From: Adineta steineri
Taxonomy: Eukaryota > Rotifera > Eurotatoria > Adinetida > Adinetidae
Direction of reading: 5' to 3'
DNA length: 64,000 nucleotides
Assembly: GCA_905250115.1 (NCBI GenBank)
Contig: CAJNOI010000121.1
Coordinates: 198,241 to 262,240 of the forward strand
How positions within the stretch are numbered: the first letter of the stretch is position 1; the number at the start of each line of letters is the position of its first letter. Below, piece after piece: positions 34,470 through 46,777 of the stretch. The translations under genes and the position numbers were made by a program. Under the pieces are notes generated by a model, which did no database searches, had not been told where the DNA came from, and saw only the letters and a program-made list of their open reading frames with translations.

Positions 34470-35217
34470 ATGGATAAAAATCAAATAAACACTTGTTCGT
34501 CAGGAGAAAATGGTCATGAAGAAGATTTTGAATTTATGGGTGATACTCCAAAAGAAGATCCTGCTATTGCTGAAGTAGAAAATTTCGAATAAAAAGAAAA
34601 TTTTCTTTGGAAAAAATTATTTATTTCAATTTCTAGCGTCGTCGTTTACGGCAAAATCAAATAACAAAAAAACTTGGTGAATATTTACTTAAAGGTTATT
34701 GTATGTTAAGTGATACTTGTTCAGATTGTGATGTATGTATTCATTGATTATCTTTCGTATTTTTATTATTTATTTTATAGTGTATTCTTCTTCGTACACC
34801 GGAAAAACAATTACTTTGTGTTGTTTGTAGTGAAATTGATGTTGATAAAAGTTAGTTTAAAAATAAACGTTCAGTTTATATTTATTTGTTTATTTTATAG
34901 AAAAACAACATCAGAATGAAAAAACGCCAGCAATGAAAAAGAATACAGATACTAGCAAAGCTTCTACGAAACACAAGGATAAAAAACAACGTAGTGGTGA
35001 TAATCTTAGTGATTATAATAAACTTGAAAATAAACTTAAATGGGCTGTTGATGAAGTATGTTAAAAATATGATCGAATGTTTTTATTTCAAATTGTTTTT
35101 TAGTTAACAAAATCTCAAAGTCCAAATCGTATTAGTGATATGTGTGCAGTTATTATTAAATTAACCGAAACAATCAAAATACTCAAAGAACATGAATTAA
35201 GTTTAACACAACATTAA
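34470..35217 (+). CDS. ZNRD2: Zinc-ribbon protein ZNRD2 (SSSCA1/p27)
   Basis: Five exons (34470-34574, 34637-34732, 34781-34850, 34901-35055, 35104-35217) give 179 residues; human ZNRD2 has 199. The conserved core is RRRLRQNQITKKLGEYLLKGYCML, followed by a zinc ribbon with paired cysteines (TCSDCDCILL ... QLLCVVCSE). A Lys-rich linker and a C-terminal helix (about residues 145-179) complete the family plan. The human protein is an autoantigen linked to mitosis and tankyrase binding; the molecular role in invertebrates is unclear. The stop is 113 bp before the NOP53 start on the same strand. Confidence 0.87.
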
Positions 35218-35330
35218 AAATAAAAATAAAATCTCACCGTTTTCTTTCTTTTTGATTTTATTGTTATGTTCTTTTTTTTTATTATCTCATATATAAACTT
35301 TGAAACAAAACTGTTATAGATATTAACACC

Positions 35331-37692
35331 ATGGGACGCAAAACGGCAAAACATGTACCACGAAACCAGAAAAAATACTGGAGAAAAATTTCAACACAAG
35401 ATATTGAAGATCGTTTAGAAGATGTTCGAGTACAAGAAATGACAGGGTATGCTTTATTCTAAAGATAATAATCGAATTAATACTGCTCAGAACTTATGAA
35501 ATATGTAGAATAAAGAAATTTTTAAATTCATTTCTAGTGGTCGACGAGCTGATCAACCTGATCATGTTCTATATCATATTGATAATGAACTTCCACTTGG
35601 TGCTAAATCTCCATCGGCAGAAGAAACCGAATATACTGCACCAATTCTTCGTTCAACTGGTAAAAAACGTCAACAACTTGATTTAAATAATCTTAATACA
35701 TATAAGATTTTACAACCACACAGTAGTGTACTACCACCAGCTGTAGAGTGAGTAGCAAAGGAAATTTTTTTACTTTACACATCGTACTCTATTTTAGTGC
35801 ACGTCCAACAAAAAATCCATCATCAAAAAGAACAAAACGTCTTGTTGAAACACAAGAAATTGTTGAAACACGTCGTGCTGCTACAAAAAAATATCAAACT
35901 GCAATAAAACAACGTAGTGAAGCTTTTGAAAAAACTGCTTTAGACAAAGCTGGAAAAATTGAGCTTGACGATCCTCATGTTTCACAAGGATATGATCTAT
36001 GGAATATGCGTGATGAAAAAAAAGGTTTTTTAAAATTCATTCGAATTTATTTTCATTAGCATTTTTCCTTTTTATAGAAAAAGTACGATCAGCTGTTGGT
36101 TCAGATATGGCATCATATATGGAACAAATCTATCAAACATACGATTGGAAAGTTCCTAAACATATTACAAAGAAACCAACGAAATTACCGGCGATTGAAA
36201 CACCATTACCCGGTACATCGTATAATCCTACATTTGATGATCATCAAGTAAAAAAGAAAGTTGCTTTATTCATCTATTTACGAAATATTTTCATAGGGTT
36301 TACTTCAAAAAGCTGTTGAAGTTGAACTTGAAAAAGAACGAAAAGAATTGAAATTATTAAGAAATTTACCAAAACCGTTAACACAAAGTGCAGCTGAACC
36401 AATAAAAGTATGTTCACTATACATAATTTCTATCATTTTCGTTATTAAGCAAATTATTAATCTTATTTTATTTCTAGCAATCATATCTTAAAGAAATGTC
36501 TGCCGGTATATTTGATGATGATATTGAAAATGAACAAGCAAATGATAAGAATAGCTTCTTTGGTTTAAATTCTGTTAGTATTGGTAAACCTGTTACAGTT
36601 GATACAAAAACTGTTGCACAACGTAACAAAGAAAAACTTCGAAAGATAAAAGATGCTGAAGCGAAAGCAGCGAAAGAAAAACGTATTCAAGATAATAAAT
36701 TTTTCCGGTAACTAATAAAAAAATTTGTAATTGAAATTAATTTATTTTTGTTAAGATTAAAATCTATTCGAAAAGAAATAACTAAAGAATCTCTTGAACA
36801 ACAAGCACGAGATAAAAAACGAAAAATTGAATATGAAAATCGAGAAAAATTTGGTACAAAAAAATTTGGACGATATAAATTTGAAGATGCTGATTTGGAT
36901 TTAAATTTATCTGAAGATATAACAGGAAATTTACGTACAATGAAGGTTAGAAATTTCAAGAAAATATTTTATTTATTTATTTATGAATTCAATTAGGCTG
37001 AAGGAAATCTACTTCATGATCGTTTTAAATCATTACAAAAACGAAATATTATTGAATCACGTATACGAGCAAAGTATATAAACATATCTATTTATTCCTT
37101 TTCCTTATTAACATTTTTCTATTCTTTTCTTAGACCAACAAAAACAAAAGTGAAAAGATACGAAAAACGATCTGTACGAGAAGTTGGGTATGTAAGATTT
37201 ATATTCCAGAACCTTTGCATATATCTCACCACGAACCAATGAAGAAAATAGAAGTTGTGATTTTACAGGAGACCGGAACGATGAGCACAAGGATACTTAA
37301 GCACACAAGCATCTAAGTATGAGTGAGGGCGCTGACCCGGAAAAGATGACATCAATAGATTCATATTTGCCGTGACTTTCTTTGTTTTCATCGATATTAT
37401 AGACCTAAACACACTCATGTGCTCATCGTTCACTGACCCTATTTTACAAGATGCGCCATGAAAAGGGGAGTGCAAATTTCGCACAGCGGTCGGCGATCCA
37501 ACGACTGCCACCGCCTCACTGATTTTTCTAGGTTCACCACTGCTTTCGCAGTAAGCTTCCGGTAATCACCGGACATCTGCTGCGAACAGAATGTATCATT
37601 TAGAAATGATTAATCTTTTTCTGAATATCTAGTCGATTTAAATAACTTAATTTTGTTCTTTTTATTTTAGAGAAAAGTATCAACCAAAATAA
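35331..37692 (+). CDS. NOP53: Ribosome biogenesis protein NOP53 (GLTSCR2)
   Basis: Nucleolar factor for 60S maturation; in yeast it recruits the exosome-associated Mtr4 helicase through an arch-interaction motif. Ten exons (35331-35446, 35538-35747, 35798-36024, 36078-36247, 36297-36407, 36478-36707, 36756-36945, 36997-37073, 37134-37187, 37671-37692) encode 468 residues. Diagnostic blocks are LPGTSYNPTFDDHQ, the long basic coiled region RNKEKLRKIKDAEAKAAKEK, and the C-terminal EGNLLHDRFKSLQKRNIIE followed by VKRYEKRSVREV. The last intron is unusually long (483 bp) and holds an inverted repeat, and the final exon encodes only seven residues. A TGTTATAG acceptor-like site is 11 bases before the ATG. 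Confidence 0.93.
37276..37431. repeat. Inverted-repeat-bounded insert in NOP53 last intron
   Basis: A perfect 14-bp inverted repeat, GAACGATGAGCACA (37276-37289) and TGTGCTCATCGTTC (37418-37431), encloses 128 bp that is less AT-rich than typical introns here. It could be a small MITE. Target duplications were not evident. Confidence 0.45.
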
Positions 37693-37875
37693 ATTTGTTT
37701 TGTTGTTCACTGTTTTCGAATGTTTTGATTCGTTTGAATAAATAAAAGAAAGAAATAAACTTACTATTATTGTATTATATTTCATATAAATCATCTAAAT
37801 ATAACATATAAATACATATTTTGTTTACAGATGTATCATTTAGGAAAATTTCTTACTCTATAACTTTATTAAATT

Positions 37876-40217
37876 ATGGTTATTCTTCATCGTACATCTA
37901 CTGCATATGTAGGATATCGTTTAATATTATGCCGATATAGACATCGACTTAATCATCCAGGTGTTCATATCCCACATGGTGTACAATATAAAACACCACA
38001 TAATCTCCCTGATGAATATGCTGATCACCCACTTTATCCACCAATTCGACCAAAATATCCGCCAGGTTTGTCGATAGAACTCTTTCATTACTTATATATA
38101 TATATTCAAATATTCTAGGTTCATGGGGTTCAATGGATCCTAAAAAAGCATGGATGCATTTTGAATTAGGTGAAAAACATTATCGACATTTAAAAAGTGT
38201 TAAAGAACGTTTAACAATTATGGCATATCAAAATATGATATGTTATTATGATAAATTAGATGTTGAACAAATAAATTCAAAATTAATATGGATGCTTACA
38301 GGTCGACCACGTTCACCACGTAGTTTACCATTTTATAAACATATTACACAAACACATGTCACTGATGAATTACCCAAATTTTATGAACAAATGGATGTTG
38401 AAAGTCTTTTAAATTATGTTAAACCAATATTAATTGATCGAATATTAACAGATGAATATGCACAAAAAGATGATATACCTTTAGAAGATATGTATGATAA
38501 AGGTGATTATAAAGTATCATCAATTATGAATGAGAAAAAACTTAAAATTGATCAACAACGTACAACAAATACATTAACAAAAATGATTCGAACTATTATC
38601 AATGTTCTTGCTGAACATAAACCACATTTAAGACAAGCACTTGTTAGTATATATTAAAGAAAATAATTTAATTTCTTGTAAATACAAACAGAGATTTCTG
38701 CTTGAATATCTTATTAATGCCTCATATTAGAACTTTAGTCAAATACTACCACTAAACTGAAGAATTAATATTATGGACAAATATAGATAAACTTCCTTTA
38801 GGACTATACTTCTTATTCATATTTATAGCTTAATTATAGTAGTAAAAATGACAGATAGACATCAAAATTCCGGGTCACCGAATCGAAGTTTCCGGCAGGT
38901 GCAGCCGACCTGCTAGGCAAAACATTGTCTGACATTTTAAGATACTAGTAAATATTTGCTTAAAGGGAAAAAAGACATGCGGTTGTATTTATTTTATTGT
39001 ATAAAAAATCTCTAAGAAAAACAACTTTATTTTTGTAGGTTGGATCTGATGTACCAATTGAAGCTTGGTGGAGTTTAAATACAAATGGATCGAAATATGA
39101 TCGAGCTAAATGGCATCATGATTCAGATACAACAAGTTTTCAATTTCGTGATAAAGCAGCTGTTCAAGTAAAAACAGATAAACCATTAAAAAGTGTAAAT
39201 CAATAAATTTTCTATTAAAAAACAGAAAAAGATTTTCAATTTCTATAGATTGTCGATCCTAATAGTAGTTTATGTCAAACACCTGTACCTTTTTGTCCAT
39301 ATCAAGCACCCTCATTCAAAGTATTCACTGATCGATATTTACCAATGCAAATACCTGGTAAGAGAAAAACAACAACAATTAATCTTTAAGACCTATTTCA
39401 TTTTCTTCGACAGGACATTGGCATGGTGAAGGACATGATTTTAATCTTCTATCAATTTATTCAATGGATTCAATTTATCAACATGATAGTTATTTTAATG
39501 AAGATGAATTATTACCTAGTTTAATGTCTTGGATAGTTAATGCTGGTCATGCTGAACTTTTAGCACAAGCTTATTATCTTGGTTTTTCAATGTGGAGAGA
39601 ACCAACATATCCTTTAATAGCTCAAACAATTGTTAGTAATCGTCGTCAATGGATATTTGGTGTTTATCAATTAAATACTATAGCACATTTTAAACCACGT
39701 GATGCATATACAACATCAAATATATGTTGGGTATCACCAATAATGAAGTATTAAATTTTATTTGGAAAAAAACATCATTTCTATTTTGTTTTTGTTTTTA
39801 AATAGTCTTTACGAACGAATAGAAAATGGTGAATTAGTTAATTTTAATGATGATGTTCTTCGTCATTTATTACGTTTTATATTAAATGAACCAGTCGAAC
39901 AACCTGATTGGAATTTAAGACCATATGTTGATGATCTAACAAATTTAGATGAACGTTATAAAAAATTTATTCGAAATCTTTATGAAGTTGTTAAACTTGA
40001 AAAACAAGATAGTAGAGAACATCATCGATGGGCTAGAGTACATCATGATACAACTGTATTTAATCGTCGTTATGCTATGATGACAACATTATTTAAAGAC
40101 ATTGTTTTTGATAATTATCCACGAGAATGGTATGGAAGAACATTAGAAAAAATTGAACGAAAAAAGAATATGCCGTTGTTTAAAGAATATGATCTACTTT
40201 TGCCTGTTACTCGTTAG
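37876..40217 (+). CDS. MRPS30: Mitochondrial ribosomal protein mL65 (MRPS30)
   Basis: Metazoan-specific mitoribosome component (formerly S30, now placed on the large subunit as mL65). Six exons (37876-38065, 38119-38642, 39039-39194, 39249-39357, 39414-39747, 39806-40217) encode 574 residues; human has 439. The strongest match is the C-terminal block: GVYQLNTIAHF, then NICWVSPIMN and LYERIENGELVNFNDDVLRHLLRFILN. The middle has RDKAAVQVKTDKPLK and VDPNSSLCQTPVPFCPYQAPSFK. The N-terminal YPPIRPKYPP segment follows a basic start that could be a mitochondrial targeting sequence. The C-terminus extends well past the human end. A TTTTGTTTACAG acceptor-like site (AG 37829-37830) precedes the ATG by 45 bases. 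Confidence 0.85.
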
Positions 40218-40344
40218 GTTATTGATAATAAACATACAAAAAAAACATAAAGATCAATTCTTTCACGATGAAACTAAAATATGATATTTACATATAAAAC
40301 ATCAACATAAATCGAATTGATATCATACACAAAGTTATAATTAA

Positions 40345-40541
40345 ACATGACCCACACTCAAATTCAAACCGTTTTTTTAGTTTGGGTTTGGGTATTGAGT
40401 TTGAGTTTGGGTCTTCTTTTAATTGCCATCAATGTATCCAAAATAGTGTCTTCTACAGATTAAAAAAGCACAAACCCAAACTCAAACGCAATATCCAAAC
40501 TCGAACCTAAACTCACCAAACTCAAACAGTGTGGGTCATGT
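40345..40541. mobile_element. Inverted-repeat element with TTTGGG-rich arms
   Basis: The 197-bp segment has perfect 14-bp ends, ACATGACCCACACT and AGTGTGGGTCATGT. Internal arms are also inverted (tttgggtttgggtattgag versus caatatccaaactcg and caaacccaaactcaaac), so the whole can fold into a long hairpin. It is MITE-like. No unambiguous target duplication was found. Confidence 0.65.
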
Positions 40542-40902
40542 CTAGTTATAATACGAATCTTTATTTTATATATAGATCTACGCGTATGTAGATAATATTC
40601 TTTTGCTAGTCAAATATAAAGATGATTAAATTGACAATTGTTTTTCAAAGATAAAGAAAATTTCATATAAAAATCCAGTGACATATTTTATTTTAGACAG
40701 AGTGACATAAAGATGATACTAATTATATATTTTTCAATTATCTAAAAATGTTCGTCAATCATAAAAAAAGAATTATCAAACGTTTTCAAAATTATAATGA
40801 ATACCTAGAAAGATCTAATGCAATTTTATTCTTTGCTAATTGATTTGACACTCTAAGCTGATATATAGGGCGAAAGAAACAATTCTATGTCACACTTTTT
40901 TT

Positions 40903-41006
40903 TAAAGATGAAACATTTGCTTATCATTATCATTAATCAAGAAAAGTCANNNNNNNNNNTAAAGATGAAACATTTGCTTATCATTATCATTAATCAAGAA
41001 AAGTCA
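40903..41006. other. Assembly gap (10 N at 40950-40959) with duplicated flanks
   Basis: The 47 bases left of the gap (40903-40949) are identical to the 47 bases right of it (40960-41006), starting TAAAGATGAAACATTTGC. This is the signature of two overlapping contig ends joined without merging, so the N run probably represents no missing DNA. Confidence 0.9.
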
Positions 41007-41338
41007 CATATTTGTTATATATTTCTTAAGTTGATTTATTTCACAACTAATTTCTAAAAAAAAGAGAGAGAGAGAAAATGTTTTATTTATAAATGAGTAT
41101 CAAAGGCGGTACGAAAGAGAAATTTAACAATCATGTATGACTATTCTTTATGCATCATTCATCGATTAGATTAGCAGTAAGAACAGCTGAAATGAACAAG
41201 TTCAAAGCACAGCTTGTCTTCCGGATATCAATGTAACTCATTTTGAATTAATGTCGGTCATTCACACCTTTTTCTCTCTCTCTCTTTGGATATATATATA
41301 TAAAGCAAACATTCGATCATTCCTATATCCAAATAATC

Positions 41339-41860
41339 ATGGAAAAAGAAATATCTGAACTTCTTCAACAAATACGACAAGTTGAAAATGAACATAATCA
41401 ATTAGTTGACGAATATTTTCAAATGAGTATGTTGAAAACAACAAAAAATGCTTTTATTAAATTTTTATTTATTCTCTAGAGGATAATGTTAAACAAGCTC
41501 TAACTAACTTAAACAATGAACCATCATCAAATCATTTAAATGCTTATAATTATTATTTAAATCTATCTGAATCGATAATGTCAAATATTCGAGTAAAACG
41601 GTAAGAATTTGTTTTTTTAAAGAATAAAAATAATAATAATTTGTTTCTTTAGATTATTATTAACAAATTTAATGTGTGATCTACATAAACATGGAATTTT
41701 TTTAAATGATGAAGATGAAGATGAACATGAAACTAGTAGTAGTAGTATTGATGAAGGTATTGATGAACAATCATTAAGTTTACTTGATCTTAGTTCAAAA
41801 TTATCAAGTTTAAATAACAGTGAAAATAATAATAATAATCAAAATGAAGATATTTTTTGA
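41339..41860 (+). CDS. Small acidic protein with N-terminal coiled coil, unknown
   Basis: Three exons (41339-41426, 41480-41600, 41653-41860) join in frame to 138 residues. The N-terminal third is helical and heptad-like (EISELLQQIRQVENEHNQLV). The centre (LTNLMCDLHKHGIFL) looks globular. The C-terminus is an acidic, Ser-rich and Asn-rich tail (DEDEDEHE, then SSSIDEG and an Asn run). No family is recognised. Splice sites are consensus and a TATA-like tract lies about 45 bases upstream, which supports a real gene. Confidence 0.6.
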
Positions 41861-42775
41861 TTTATTTTCAATAAAAAAAGAACATTTGTAAATAGAAGTC
41901 ATTGTCATGCCAGATGATCTATATATTGAATATCTAAGAGCAAAAGTAAATGCACATAAAATTGTTCAAAATACCTTTTAAAAATTCTATTAATTATTTT
42001 CCATAGTAAATAATCATAAAAACACTCGATATTAATATTTTTGATATAGTTTTTCGTTTAAACTCATGCACCTGTTTATCCATTCTATTGTATTTTCTTG
42101 ATAATTAATAATGCATACGTAATCATCGACCCGTAATGACATGTGTCAGTGAGTTCATATATATATTTATTTTCATTTACCGATCTGATGACGCAGTTGT
42201 ATCAGACAAACTAATTTTAATTATTGAAAAAAACTCATTTCCTCTTAATCCGTTGTTTGTCTAAGAATAAGCTCATTGCCGAATCTACATTAGAATTTAA
42301 TATAAAAAATTAAATATTATTTTTAACTAAATATATCCTTATTAATCACTTTAACAATATTGTTCTTTTCAAACAAAACGCCTCGTATAAATCATGTATC
42401 TGAATGAATAATATGATGATTTTACATGAACATATTGACAAAGTCATTTAGAGTTGTTGAAGATGAAAATGTCGATTATATTTTTTGCCCGTCGACATAA
42501 CTTAGAATCATCATTTTTCTTTAATCATTGTAATTGCATTTTTTTTTACTGAGTTGACATCATCTTCACAAACGGACGAGGAAGAGGAAAAAAAGTGACG
42601 GGAAAGAACCGACAAAAACAAAAAACAACATCTACAGAGGAAAAACCTTCCGTTTATCTGAGAAGAAAGAAAAAAAGGGTTTCATATATATATATATATA
42701 TAGGTAATAACATTTAGAAGAAGAATAAGAAGAGGGAATTCTAACATATTTTGGATTCCTTATTCACAACCATAA
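41861..42775. other. Intergenic, upstream of the convertase gene
   Basis: AT-rich with no coding signal. A (TA)n tract at about 42684-42702 lies about 80 bases upstream of the convertase ATG and could act as a TATA region (inference). Confidence 0.4.
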
Positions 42776-45700
42776 ATGTCTCGTTTTCCTATACTTATTT
42801 TCATCGGATTATCAAGTGTTTACTATGTATCATTTGCAAGTATTGAATATGAAAAACATTATGAAAATAACAAATTTATACCGGAACATTCCAATGAATG
42901 GGTAGTACGCATTGATGAAGGTAAGAGAGATAAATAATTCATAAAGAAAAACATTCGTCTATGGCTATAGGTGATGATGTTGCTGAACTTATTGCTAATG
43001 AACTTGGTTTACAAAATAAACGAAAGGTATTTATTTTATATATTTAAATAAAATATATTTCTATTTCTTAATAGATCTTTGATAATTATTATCTGTTTAT
43101 AAATCCATCTGTACCTCGACGAGCCAAACGTGCAACAAACGAGTTCACTGATCTACTTAATAAACATGAAAAAGTTTCTTGGGCTGAACAACAACAATCA
43201 CGAAATCGTATTAAACGAGATTATATTGATAAACGTGCACAAGAAGATCGAGTTTATCGATCTTTATCATTTTCCGATCCAGAATGGAATCACGAATGGT
43301 ATTTAGTAAGTAGAAAATTTAATTCTATGTTGAATTTCTTCTCTTTTTTTCTTTCTAGAAAGATACAAGACCAAAAAGTTCAAGTCAATTACCTAAACTT
43401 GATTTACATGTTTTACCAGCATGGGCTGCCGGTTATACTGGTAAAGGTATTAAAGTAACTATTCTTGATGATGGACTTGAATGGAATAATTCGGATATAA
43501 TGGCAAATTATGATCCAAAAGCAAGTTATGATTTAAATGATAATGATGATGATCCATCGCCACGATATGATCTAACAAATGAAAATAAGTAAATAAATTA
43601 ATTATAAAATCAATTGATCTTATTTCTTTCTTTTTATTAGACATGGAACACGATGTGCAGGTGAAATAGCTATGATTGCAAATAATTCTATTTGTGGTGT
43701 TGGTATCGCGTAAGAATATTGTCTTTGTTTTCATTGACTATTTTATTCATATTTAATTAGATATAATGCAAAAATTGGTGGTATTCGTATGTTAGATGGA
43801 CATGTTACGGATCGTATTGAAGCTGAAGCTATTTCTTTTAATCATAAATATATTGATATTTATTCGGCTTCGTGGGGTCCAAATGATGATGGACGTACAG
43901 TAAGATAAAACTTTTGAAAAAAATATTATTAATGAATTTGTTAGGTTGAAGGTCCAGGTACATTAGCTGCAGCTGCTTTTATCAAAGGCATTACTGAAGG
44001 TCGTAATGGTAAAGGTGTAATTTATGTTTGGGCATCAGGTAATGGTGGACGACGACAAGATAATTGCAAGTAAGTTTTATTTGATTTTTATTTAAATAAT
44101 AATTCACAAAAAAAAACAATTAAGTTGTGATGGTTATACTGGTTCAATTTATACAATATCAATTTCATCAGCATCTGAACATCAACAATCACCATGGTAT
44201 GCTGAACGTTGTCCTAGTACAATGGCAACAACTTATTCATCCGGAGCTTATCAAGATCAAAAAGTGGTATGTTTACAAATAATTATTATTCTTTTTCGAT
44301 TATCTTATTCTCTGTAGACAACAACGGATCTTTATGATTCATGTACAGATGATCATACAGGCACTTCTGGTTTGTTTATTTATTTATTTTAACTTTATAT
44401 CATTAATTAAATTGACTTTCTATTTTAGCCTCAGCACCATTAGCAGCTGGCATATTTGCGCTTGTTTTAGAAGCGAAGTAAATATCATTTATTTTAAATT
44501 TTTTTTTTTTATTGAAATTATTTTTTATTAATTGTAGTCCGCAATTAACATGGCGTGATATGCAGCATTTAATAGCATGGACGTCAGAATATGCTCCTTT
44601 AGCAAATAACCATGGTTGGACAACAAATGGTGCCGGTTTTAAAGTATGTATTCAATTATTTAGAAAGTCTTTGTTGTTTTCAAAATAATGAGTATGCGCT
44701 TTTAATATATTAGCAGTAGAAATGATATTCATCTCGCCTATCTAACTTCCGGTATTTAATGAATTAATAATGGCTATTTCCGTTGTACTTATTTTTTATG
44801 ACGCATTCTGATAAATATGACCTTTGTGGTCATGCTTTCTCAGAAAAATAGTCACTTTTTTATTTGAACTAGTTAATAATAAGAGCAAGTCCTGACACAT
44901 TAAGTATGATAAAATATTGTCTTGTTAACAGGATGTAGCTAAAAAAAATATTGTTCAGCATGTCAATGAGGCAATTATAATTCAAGATGTTCACAAATAA
45001 AAACTTAAAATTTTATTACGGTCGAAACTTTTGATATTAGAAAAAACGAGAGTAATGTGACGTCAATGCTATTACAAATACAATACTCGCTGTCATTTAC
45101 TTCCTGTTATAATATATCACGATTATTTAATAGTTCGATTAATTTCATTTTGCTACTCTTAAAAACTAAATGAGATAAAAGATCCATGATATATTCATTC
45201 TCATATGCGACATAGTTTTTATTGCTTTTTAGATTTCATGATAAAAATGTAGATTGAGGTCTTAATACTGACTGAAGCTTTCTTTCATATTTAATCATTA
45301 ATAATCTACAAAACATGAAACTAGATTCAAATAAAAAAATATGCCTAGACGTCAAAACGACTCTACTCTAGTTGATAAACTAAATGAATTAAATATAATA
45401 AAAATATTTTAAGGTTAACAGTCGTTTTGGTTTTGGTCTTTTAAATGCAGCAGCATTAACTGAAGCTGCTAAGAAATGGATTACTGTACCGGAAAAACGA
45501 ATATGTGAAATTGAACCAGTTAATTTTCAACCACAGTAAGTTGAATAATTTATTATTTATTTTGCAAATCATTGTATATCTTTGTCTAATAAAGAAAAAT
45601 TAATGCTAAACATCCATTAGCTATTGATTTTGAAGTAACTGGTTGTGAAGGGGAAAATAATGTTATTCGTTTTCTTGAACATATTCAGCTTTATATAACA

Positions 45701-46563
45701 ATTGGTTATTCAAATCGTGGTGCACTTAAAATTAATATAACTAGTCCACATGGTAAGTTTTTATTCAATTTTTTTAAATTAATTAATTAATACGATATTA
45801 ATTAGGTACTCAAACAACATTATTAACTGAACGTGAACAAGATAGATCACCAGATGGTTTTCGAAATTGGCCATTTATGAGTGTACATACTTGGGGAGAG
45901 AATCCAAAAGGTTTATGGACAATTAAAATAATGGATAATGTAAATTATATATTTTATTTTATAATTTCTTATCTATATAAAATTAATTTAGACTGGTAAC
46001 CAAGACAATGGAGGTATATTAGAAAATTTTCATTTGGTATTACATGGTACAGCTGAAGCACCACGTTATATACAAGCAGGACCACGTGTATATGATGAAA
46101 ATTATAATACTGTTCAAAATGAACGAAGTGTAAGATAAAAATACTGATAGATAAACTATTATTTTTTTAAAGTATAAGTTTTCATAAAGTTTGAAAAAAT
46201 ATTTTGACTTCGTGCTCGATGAACCTGGATATAAATCTATTTTTATTTCAAATTTCCTTGAATTAATTTCTTAGAAATATTATATAAAAAAAAAACAATC
46301 TGTGTTTGACATGCAATATCATGTTTTTTGAATCTGTTTTAATTATGTTGACATGTTTTTGATTTTTTTAGGAAGAACGTCAAAGTATGAAATTATTACA
46401 TAGTTATCGAGATATATCTGAAACAAGTAAACATGTATCTGATGCAAATACTAATGATCAACAGTCAAACTCAAATAATGAACAAGATAAAAGCTCAGAT
46501 TCTAAATCAGAAAACCATTGGCTCCGTCTTCTAGCTCGACTTAATGGTAATTGGGTACAATAG
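42776..46563 (+). CDS. PCSK1: Proprotein convertase, PC1/3-type
   Basis: Subtilisin-like endoprotease that cleaves prohormones and neuropeptide precursors after dibasic sites in secretory granules. Sixteen exons (first 42776-42920, last 46372-46563) sum to 695 residues in frame. A signal peptide and prodomain with dibasic sites (RRAKR, RIKR) come first. The catalytic domain has Asp in ILDDGLEW, His in HGTRCAG, oxyanion Asn in ASGNGG and Ser in [12 protein letters not shown]. The P domain includes [15 protein letters not shown] and the C-terminal tail has an amphipathic end (HWLRLLARL). The oxyanion residue is Asn and not the Asp that defines PC2, and the sequence through [18 protein letters not shown] is PC1-like. 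There is no Cys-rich or transmembrane tail, which argues against furin and PC5. Confidence 0.93.
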
Positions 46564-46777
46564 ATGAAAACAAAAACAAAAAAATCATAACTTAAGAACC
46601 TAATATCTAGAATATGTAATTCCATATGAAACGTCATCATTTTCTTTTGTTTTATTTTTTATAAACCATCGTGAACTCTAATTTATATATATATATATAT
46701 TTCATGTTTTTCTTTCTCTATAATTGACAACATCAATAAAAAATAAAATATACAGAAATAAAAAGTAAACGAAAATT

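Larger units (their letters stand above)
40218..41338. other. Intergenic with inverted-repeat element and assembly join
   Basis: No gene seen between MRPS30 and the small acidic gene. Contents are listed separately: an inverted-repeat element (40345-40541) and a 10-N gap whose flanks duplicate each other (40903-41006). A TATATATATATAAAG TATA-like tract at about 41290 precedes the next gene. Confidence 0.55.

Noticed and set aside
40375-40515. Possible interstitial telomeric repeat (TTTGGG-like)
   Set aside because: The units are irregular and form inverted arms of a bounded element, so this is not a tandem telomere array.
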